Assembly (NCBI GenBank): GCA_003427395.1
Contig: BFEA01000891.1
Coordinates: forward strand, 22,403 to 58,463
DNA: 36,061 nucleotides
Reading direction: 5' to 3'
From: Chara braunii
Taxonomy: Eukaryota > Streptophyta > Charophyceae > Charales > Characeae
A model generated the notes under the pieces. That model searched no databases and had not been told where the DNA came from. It saw only the letters and a program-made list of their open reading frames with translations. The position numbers were made by a program, and so were the translations under genes. Of this stretch, positions 28,501 to 36,061 are shown piece by piece. Numbering within the stretch: position 1 is the first letter of the stretch; every line of letters starts with the position of its first letter.

Positions 28501-30340
28501 AAAGGTATTGGTGGCTTAAGGTAAAGGGAGATGGATCATAAGAAGCTAGAGAGCTGAAAAAAAATTTCTCCTTTAACACAACAAACTAAATACAAGAAAG
28601 GAGGAGAAGGGGATGGGAATGGACAGGGATAAGGGTAAATGAACAATTTTTTCAGTTGTTGACCTCAATATTTGTCAAACGTGCAATGCGCAGACATATA
28701 GACCGGATATGTCCACCACTGCTATGGTTATATCCATGGGTTGCCGGGTTGCAACGAACCTTCGGGAGAGGGAGTGAGGGCCCGCTCAACAACGCCAGCA
28801 CAATCTTCATGAGGTTGGTGCAACTTCATGATATTATCATGCAAGAGGTGACATATAGTTGGTGTGTCTCCCTTGGATTCCATTAGCAACGGGCTAGGAT
28901 GGAGAATAGCTTATGTAGCAAGAGAATGACCAAAATCTAACATGCAATAACTGGTGATCCCATAGTCAGTGTGTATACCTATTTATAAAAACAAATAAAT
29001 AAATATAAGTTTTTCTCCTCCCCTCCTTAAACCACTAGTTCGCATGAACTAAGTAGCTCTCTTAGCAGTGTATGTACTGAGAGCTTCTTGATTTGAGCCT
29101 CAACTTGTAGTGAACGCGGTAGGACGCTCTGAACAGGCGCAGTTGCAGGCTCGCGATCCTTGGAAGTTAACTTCATCCACTTATACTTATATGAATTGGT
29201 GGTTTAATATTGGGTACGTCAATGCAAAAGTAGCTTACTGCCAAAGTTTGTTACATGCCATAGACATTTGCCCAAATGCAATGAAAGACGGACTTTGGCA
29301 TAACGAGGTTTTCACCAATGTGGCAACTATGCTATCAGATGATTTGTGATTTGATGGTTGAGAAGCACTGCTCCGGTATTTGTGGGTATAATGTCTCTAT
29401 TTTTTTATTTTATTTTTTTACCTCTTTTCTTTTTTCTGCTAAAAAAATTGGAATTAACTTATACCAACGCTACCACACCATATCATACAAGATTTACCAT
29501 ACCTTTTATCCGGTGTCAGTATAACCACACTCCTGAAATTTGTGAAAAAGTAGTTACTCAACCTAACTTCAATCCATAGTCCATTCTTTTCATTCTTAAT
29601 GTAGCTCTATGTATCACCATGACGCTCCATTTTTTCTTCAGTTTCACTGCAATCTTGAAAGTGAGGAGCAAGATCTATAATGCCCCTTATGTATTTTCCT
29701 CAAATCTCACCACTTAGTTCGCCCATTGTCTTCCCCTTTTTTTAACCTAAATGCTAGATTGGTAGGCATTACTCCCTACAAATATATGAAATCTTTCCAA
29801 ATTAAAAAAAAAAAAAGACGACGCGAGGTTATAACTTCAAGTATATTGAACCTCAATTTTTTTTGTTCTTGTGCTAAACCACCAGCACATCCATACTTTT
29901 TTTTTCGGTGTTAATTTTTTGCTGCGTTCCAATTCCAAAGCAAATGGACCCGACACTATTTTTTTTTCCGGTTGGGGCCACTAACCAAAAAGTTTAGGAG
30001 ATCAAGACAGGTTCAAGCCCCTGAGAATGTTGTGAAGGACGAATTGGTCGTTAGAGTTTTATATGAGACATGCTGGTGGTTTAACGATGGTGCAATTTAT
30101 ATGACAACGTGTTATAGAGTTCCGAACCCAACACCAAGCGGGTGTAAGCCAACCATCCACCTACAACAGGGGATTCGTGAAAAACTCACAATCGGAGAAA
30201 ACCTAACATTTCTTATAGAATGAAAAAATAAAAGTCAAACTGTTATTTTTTACACAAAAAGAGAGCATTCTTAGTCGTTTTGCGATAAAGGAGGCAAAAA
30301 ATCAAGTGAAAAGTCTAGCGTTCCTTAAAATGTGCAAGAA
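28500..30340. other. AT-rich intergenic DNA, no gene recognised
   Basis: Short frames at 28,656-28,886, 29,110-29,349 and 29,972-30,223 (plus strand) contain ordinary-looking peptide sequence, including two similar phrases, WWFNIG and WWFNDG. They lack start context, partner exons or a recognised family. They could be relics of an old element; function unknown. Confidence 0.35.
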
Positions 30341-30368
30341 AACTCTTCCTTGCAAATTGTTTTTATAT

Positions 30369-30850
30369 GACTATAAGTCATTCTCAGTAAATTGGCAAAA
30401 AAACAAAGTTCAAACAGGGTAATTTTTAAGGATGACAAGGCGAACTTTAAAGATGTAAAAAAAAAAGTGTTTTGGTGAATACTCATTTATAAGACTATAA
30501 GTCAGTTTCCGCAGTTAGGTAAAAATCAAACTCTGCACAAAATAATTTATAGGACTATAAATCACTTTTGAACTTGATAATAAAACCGCTATCAAAAATA
30601 TATGTCATTTAAAATAAGAATATAAACAACTTTTGCCTCGCAGACACCTTGAAATTCTTAGTCAAACACGAGTTTAAAATAAAAATATAGGGGAAAAAAT
30701 TAAAACAAACAATAAAAAATAATATATTCGCTCATGTATGGGAAAGCATGTTAAAGCGAACGTATTCACGAACAAGAGAATATGTTTGCGCATTCGAAAA
30801 AAAAACGAATAAATTCATTGTGATACACATCCTATAGGACTATAAACATA
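30369..30850. repeat. Degenerate repeats of TTATARGACTATAAGTCA
   Basis: GACTATAA starts at 30369, 30493, 30553 and 30838, each preceded by a TTATA- or CTATA-type sequence. TTATAGGACTATAA at about 30,547 is a small perfect hairpin. Spacing is irregular, so this is not a simple tandem array. Confidence 0.55.
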
Positions 30851-31367
30851 TTTTTTTAGGATAACAAAAAATCAGGAAGCCCCTTCCAGTACCCCTGGGA
30901 TTATCTCCCCCCCCCTACTCTTAGACAGAAAACAGACAAGGGCTTAGGATTTAGCCGTTAGAGGAAAGTCACTCGTTCCATCTAAGGATAAAAAATACAG
31001 CAGCTCTTGGAATATTAAAACTAAAAAGAAAGGTGATAGTGTACGAGGTTTTAGGGTTTGGAGTTTTAGTGACAGGTGGAAAAGGTGAGGTCAGGTAAGA
31101 GTGGACAGTGGAGGCAGTGACTCATGAGCAGAATGGATAAATGGGGGTTTACTAGCCAACTTGACAAGGGGAGACCTCTCTCTAGAGGAAATAAACTTAT
31201 CTGACAGATCTCGGTCCTAGATCTGAGGGGGAAGAGTGCAGCGAGGCAAGCTGACAGTAAATCCTCCACCAAGGTGGAGCAATCAATGCTGGTCAGGGGT
31301 CCTTCGACCAGTTGGAAGGAAGCATGCGTTGTTCTTCAAGGTAATGTACGTTTCGACTTGCCGGTGG

Positions 31368-31368
<1 letters not shown>
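30851..31368. other. Intergenic, no gene recognised
   Basis: No supported feature. One TTTTAGGG stretch (31,049) is a single telomere-like unit and not an array. Confidence 0.45.
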
Positions 31369-31398
<30 letters not shown>

Positions 31399-31409
31399 AG
31401 GGTTGTTTC

Positions 31410-31488
<79 letters not shown>
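31369..31488. repeat. Two long A-runs (about 27 and 78 bases)
   Basis: The second run (31411-31488) is among the longest homopolymers in the window and is separated from the first by GGGAGGGTTGTTTCC. It could be the tail of a retroposed transcript in plus orientation, but no retroposed gene could be recognised upstream. Assembly error is possible. Confidence 0.8.
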
Positions 31489-31490
<2 letters not shown>

Positions 31491-32069
31491 ATGCCTCTCA
31501 CATAGAAGGCTGGCCATGTTGATTGTGGTTGAGCGCCAACTGCCCATGTCCCAATGTGCCTTAACGACACCCTTGCACGTTATGAAAGGAGGCAGAGTAA
31601 AGGGGAGGTATACTCCTGCTCAGTTTCATTTCAGATCTTCAGCTTTTATTTTGCCTGTTATTTTAATGATGCTCATTCGTATGCGTTTACTACTAGGACA
31701 CAAGCGAACGGAGGAAGGGAAGGGGTAGGAGGAAGAGTTCTTTAGGGAGTGAGGGGCAAGGAAGGGGGAAAGGGTAAGGGGGGAAAAAAAGGTAGGGGAG
31801 GAAGTGGACTGACAAAGGACAAGACAAAGATATGACGAACTTGACAGGGTTCTGAATACTCACTGCTAGAGCAGACTACTATAGAACGGCACAAGAGGCT
31901 AGTCAGTGTTTGTGTTGCAGAAGATTTTGAGTTGAGGAGCAGCCGTTGCCTATGGTGCTCTTCGTCAATCAAGTGGACAATGTGTACAAAATCAGAAACA
32001 GTTTAAGGAGCGAGGAGGCATACATTAATGACATAGTACACAAAGTGGCCTCGTTGTAGCACAATGAGA
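31489..32069. other. Intergenic, no gene recognised
   Basis: A purine-rich stretch (31,705-31,802). No recognisable coding motif. Confidence 0.4.
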
Positions 32070-32405
32070 TCATCTGATTGCAGGTTGTACGGTAGGGGGA
32101 GGATCATTCAATTCTGCAGCTTGCAGGACAGGTGGAGATTCATTGCAGTCTTCACTTTTTCTGTGAGGTTCCTCCGACTGTATTAACTCCATTGGCTCTA
32201 GCATGCGTTCAGGAGAGAAATCATCTTCAGTCGGGGGCTCCATCAAGTGATCAGAAGGTGCATCATTGTCAATTGGGGCGGGGGAGCAAGCGGGGCTAGG
32301 TGGATGAGAAATGGGTGGGTCAGATGCAGGAAGTGGAAGCTGGTCAGCCACCTTTGTGCTTAGAGTGGCTGCTAGTCGTGCAAATGCTGCACTTGCGGTT
32401 GCACC
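32070..32405 (-). pseudogene. Possible proline- and acid-rich hypothetical exon or remnant
   Basis: An open minus-strand frame between a TAG at about 32,415 and a stop near 32,070 has no ATG near its beginning. It reads RRGATASAAFARLAATL then a low-complexity part rich in Pro, Glu, Asp and Ser. An adjoining frame upstream also looks protein-like (EGLVCTRDEVQPQVQHLHD), so a frameshift or intron may separate them. A family is not recognised. It could be an exon of a spliced gene or a piece of a degenerate retroelement gag-like region; chance is also possible. Confidence 0.3.
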
Positions 32406-32705
32406 TCGTCTCTAGTGCACACGAGGCCTTCAGCACTGAAGAAATCATCACCATATTATGGGTATGAGACTCGATATATACTTATTCCTGGTTAGTGTAT
32501 ATTGAGAGCGATGATGTCATCCCTTACAGTTGCGAGCATGGCGTTGAAGCAAATCTCTAACCCCTGCAGGGGGGGCGGTGATCATGCTATCCAAGGCCAC
32601 TGTCCTGGAGGCAACAGTGGAGACGGGGAACGTCTCCGCCAAAGAAGCATCTCACTCAAACAATGCATGCCTCCGCCGACGGGGCCCCTGTGACGGCTGA
32701 TCTGA

Positions 32706-33105
32706 TCATGAATTTGGTGATGAAGAGGCCGATGACGAAGGGGAGGCATGCGAGGTGGAGGAGGAGGAGGAAGAAGAGGGAGAAGAGTAGAAAAAAGGGA
32801 AAGAAGAGAAGGCAGATGACTTAGGGGATGATGTAGTAAATGATGCCGGCGGGGAAGGTGATGGTGATGGTGGTATGCTGATAAGGTGAAGTGATGGCAA
32901 TGATGGTGGTGGCGGTGCTGGTGGGGGAGATGGGGGGGGGAGAGGAGGAGGTGGCGATGGTGGTGCTGGCGGCAGTGGCGATGGAGGAGGTACACTTTCA
33001 GCAACAGTTGGCGCATTGGTAGGATGCAGGCCTTCATTTCCTGCAGTCACTTCAATAACATTTACATTGTTGCGCTTCGCAGGGTCTCCAGCTGAATTGG
33101 CACAT
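32706..33105 (-). pseudogene. Possible Pro/Ser-rich hypothetical exon or remnant
   Basis: An open minus-strand frame reads CGCANSAGDPAKRNNVNVIE at its start, then a Pro-rich stretch (PPPSPLPPAPPSPPPP type) and a Ser-rich end (SSSSSSSTSHASPSSSASSS) before a stop. It begins after a stop at about 33,105, with no good ATG at the start. An ATG-led frame MADDNVDVPIQLETLRSATM begins at 33,122 in another phase and stops early, so a frameshift is possible. Pro/Ser-rich tails occur in wall proteins and in low-complexity DNA alike; no function is claimed. Confidence 0.3.
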
Positions 33106-33307
33106 CCACATTATCGTCTGCCATTCAGTAGGGATAACAAGAGAGGGTGGGCGCACTGCGTTTGACTGTGTGAATGACTGATGTCACCTGTGGTCGAAAT
33201 TGGTGTTTGGTAGTGGGTGGTTGCCTATCGTGTGTGATTGTGTGGAGGACATATATGCAGAAGAAGCATTAGGCAGTAGTTGAGCAATCGACCAGCGCAC
33301 CATGGCA

Positions 33308-33345
<38 letters not shown>

Positions 33346-33420
33346 NAAACAAACAAACAAAAAAACAAAATAAAAGGCCCCCTCCAGTAGTTTTGAAAAA
33401 GTAATTTTCTGTTTTTTTTT
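33308..33420. repeat. Long A-run containing an N
   Basis: A-run from 33309 broken by N at 33346, then (CAAA)n-like sequence. The N means the run length is not known. Confidence 0.8.
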
Positions 33421-33496
33421 TTTGCGGATGTTTCACTTCACGTAGAATTTTGTTCCTGGAGGAGACCTGAAAAACGTACTATCATAATTTTGAATA

Positions 33497-33543
33497 GATT
33501 TCGTGCAAACCTAACAATTTGTTTTGTTAGGTTTTCACGAATC
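33497..33543. repeat. Hairpin, about 20-bp arms
   Basis: GATTTCGTGCAAACCTAACA (33497-33516) pairs imperfectly with TGTTAGGTTTTCACGAATC (33525-33543); the inner 11 bp are perfect. Only one copy is seen. Confidence 0.65.
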
Positions 33544-33544
33544 C

Positions 33545-34273
33545 TATGTTTTACATGAGTACCTCTGTGTAACAAACAAAATATTCTCAAAATGGGGATA
33601 TAACTAGGATAGTGCTTAATTACCATGTTTAAATTATTGCCATGCCCTTTCCTCCTCTTGATCACTATGCAAGTAATTAAATGAAAATCACCACGAAAAC
33701 ACATGATCTCCTTCTCCTGTTTCTTCACAACCTCCATGAGCAGAATCGCCGCCAAAACTCATGCTCTCCCTCCTTTCCTCCTTGAAGGATTATACAAAGT
33801 GTTCGTAAAGTTTACTCTCTCCTCCTCCTTTCCCTTACTGCCCAATGCACGATCCAAAAACTAGTAGAGAGGATAAACGTAGCTTACCTTACTGGTAATG
33901 GTGCTTAAGGTAGTGGTACACGCGTCAATATAATTTGGCGATGGGATTACACAAGAGATGCCAATTGAGTTGATAAAAACACGAAGGCTAGTTGTGCAAT
34001 ATATGATAAAAAAACACGATAATCAGTAATAGGCTATTTGGAATCGAGCTTAATTCACAGATGCATGGGGTGAACATTCTCCTTGGCACCTCAACCACCA
34101 TAAATTAGTAGTGTTCCTTTTCGTGAGCATAACCATAAAATGACGCGGTACCAAATGGTGGTCTTACAAAGGTTAAATACATCACAAAATCACACCATGC
34201 AGACAGGGGTACAATGATCCCAAGGGCATAACACCAAAGGGCATTGGAGGAGGACACTATGGTTAATTTCACA
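33545..34273. other. AT-rich intergenic DNA, no gene recognised
   Basis: A minus-strand frame of 105 codons (33,438-33,755) is rich in Ile, Lys and Arg and has no recognisable motif. Nothing else stands out. Confidence 0.4.
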
Positions 34274-34617
34274 ATTTTTCAGGGATATAAAGGTAAATAT
34301 ATTTTTCTCTAATTATGTGTACTAACGCAGTACAAGCTGGTGGGTTGCACAACATTGACTTATTAAGATAGATGGCATGTGGTTGCCAACCTCACGCTCA
34401 AACTATATATCATATTGGGGAGTTCAAAATTTGATTGAAGGTTGAAAATATTTTTTTTCAGGGATATAAATGTAAATATGTTTTCCTCTAATTAAGTGTA
34501 CTAATGTAGTGCAGACTGGTGACTTACACAACCCTTTGCCTTATTAAGATTGATGGAATGTGGTTGTCAACCTCACGCTCAGGCCATATATCATATTAGA
34601 GAGTTCGAAATTTGAAG
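34274..34617. repeat. 179-bp tandem repeat, about two units
   Basis: CAGGGATATAAAKGTAAATA starts at 34280 and 34459. Both units continue with CTCTAATTAWGTGTACTAA, CTTATTAAGATWGATGG, GTGGTTGYCAACCTCACGCTC and ATATATCATATT in the same order, with about one difference per ten bases by eye. The unit length is in the range typical of plant centromeric satellites, but only two units are present. Confidence 0.88.
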
Positions 34618-35892
34618 ATTCTAAGATTTTTGAAAGGAAAAGTTTCAGGGCGAAGTTCGGATTTCTTTATGTTGTTGTTATAATCCGATTACTAAAGAAA
34701 ACCTTCACAAACTTGTGCGAGCAAATAGGACAAGTACGAAAACAAACTAGTCAATCACATACACTTTGTATCTCTCAAATAATTGAGAAAAAAATAAAAT
34801 AAACTGTGAACCTATTGAGTTGTTAAACAAGGTTTGTGTTCTAAGCAATGATGAAGGTTATAAACACTCAACGTTCGTCACAAGGGGTTTTTGTTTAATA
34901 TTTTTTTCACACTATTGATGAGTTGCTTCCAAATACTCAAACATAGGTTGATGCGTTTCTGCCTTTAGAAGAAATTATATCCGATATTTATCTTCAAATA
35001 CAAGGTTATCATATCTCATGTGAACGGGCAACTGAAATGCGTGTGAACCACCACTACGCAATTAGGGATTATGACAATGATGATTACATTATTTTGAAGT
35101 CGTCCAACAAATTATCAGACAATTATTTTTCATAATGGTCACATATGAGAATAACGATTTGGATGGTTAAAAAAATGATGATGACATTGATGAGTATGAC
35201 ATACATTATCATCTTTTACTAATATACATAAACCTCTCACTGACCCTTGCACCCTTTAAAAAAACTCGTACACCAAGAATTCGTAGATGATGATTTGTCT
35301 CAATTTTTTTTTTTTTAATGCAATAACTATTCTAATCCATTTGTAAACACGCAGAAAAATCATAGGCAAATTCTGATGTGATTTTGTGTGAAAAAAAACA
35401 TTGTAAATAACCCTTATTCCTGCAGACGCTCCTCTTGGACCACCGGTTCACATGAACCTAAATTGACGAACCAAAAATTGCACTTTTATGAGTTTGACTG
35501 CAACAATGATAGGATGAAAAAATAAATATGGGGGTATCGTTACCAACGTACAATGAATCTCGAATATTATACCTCGTATCAACAGATGACAAAAAAAAAA
35601 CGAACAAAATAAATAAATAAATCCATATTAATAATGAATAAAGGTTATTGTCGTTTCATGAAAGTAATCTAAAAGAGATGCAAAAAAGAAATGCAGGGGA
35701 AGGCATATGACTTGGGTATACTCACAATAGTGTTGTTCATAAGGTATCTAAGCACTATCACGCGACAAAATCATTTTTTTTTTCTTCTCTTTATCTTATT
35801 TTCTTTTTTAGTGCACTGCTAGCAAGACACACGTTTTAAATGTTTTCATCAAAAATACTCACTCTAGTACTTTTCATTTAAGTAGCATGGGT
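34618..35892. other. AT-rich intergenic DNA, no gene recognised
   Basis: Short frames only. CCACYRGTTCRCATGAAC, with a palindromic GTTCRCATGAAC core, occurs at about 35,440 and also at about 29,033, suggesting one more dispersed repeat. Confidence 0.4.
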
Positions 35893-35950
35893 TATCTGGT
35901 CGGATAATCTGGTCGGATTATCTGGTCGGATTATCTGGCCGGATAATCGG
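35893..35950. repeat. 13-bp minisatellite, four units
   Basis: The unit TCTGGTCGGATWA is repeated four times, the last with a C for T change. An A-run follows at 35,990-36,015. Confidence 0.9.
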
Positions 35951-36061
35951 GGAGTATCATCCGAAAATCCGGATGATTAAAAAAAATGCCAAAAAAAAAA
36001 AAAAAAAAAAAAAAAGTGATACTGCGCATGCAAAATATAATAGAACTACATTCCTATTTCA

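Noticed and set aside
29110-30223. Transposase or other gene in the short AT-rich frames
   Set aside because: The peptides look ordinary but match no family I can recognise, and there is no linking exon structure; kept only as unexplained sequence.
31045-31065. Telomere repeat
   Set aside because: A single TTTTAGGG-like unit, not an array.

Overview
The window looks like nuclear DNA from a plant-lineage eukaryote. The only intact gene is a cellulose synthase-like D (CSLD) gene. It sits in a gene-poor landscape dominated by microsatellites, homopolymer runs, short inverted-repeat elements and decayed retroelement and snRNA copies. There is no operon structure, no bacterial-type gene spacing and no virus-like gene cluster. 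The CSLD has a zinc-finger spacing typical of CSLD, with some residues reminiscent of CESA. With the bloated, repeat-rich background this suggests a streptophyte (charophycean) alga such as Chara; that assignment is inference, not something the sequence proves. Single N characters at 2615, 4663 and 33346 show a draft assembly.

Layout. 1-2,800: decayed non-LTR (LINE) retrotransposon fragments, a 22-bp minisatellite, long CT, TG and GA tracts, and an apparent false duplication at an assembly gap. 3,060-5,500: nested palindromes and a large fold-back repeat. 5,500-10,800: microsatellite-rich intergenic DNA. 10,864-10,962: a decayed copy of the CSLD C-terminal coding end, just downstream of the gene. 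10,994-14,314 (minus strand): uninterrupted CSLD open reading frame, 1,106 codons. 15,900-16,500: U6 snRNA-like pseudogenes and a tandem 186-bp repeat. 18,170-25,960: a dense field of at least three families of short terminal-inverted-repeat elements, called F1, F2 and F3 here. One F2 copy interrupts a second U6-like sequence and is bounded by a perfect 10-bp direct repeat. 26,900-27,350: long homopolymer and dinucleotide tracts. 28,500-36,061: clearly more AT-rich DNA with no convincing gene, containing a two-unit 179-bp tandem repeat and other small repeats. Within it, 32,070-33,105 (minus strand) holds proline-rich reading frames that could be remnants of a gene.

The functional content is therefore one gene: a plasma-membrane or Golgi processive beta-glycan synthase of the GT2 family. 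The novelty lies mainly in the non-coding part: unnamed short fold-back element families, the U6 copy split by one of them, the CSLD tail duplication, and slippage-prone G tracts inside and beside the CSLD start region.
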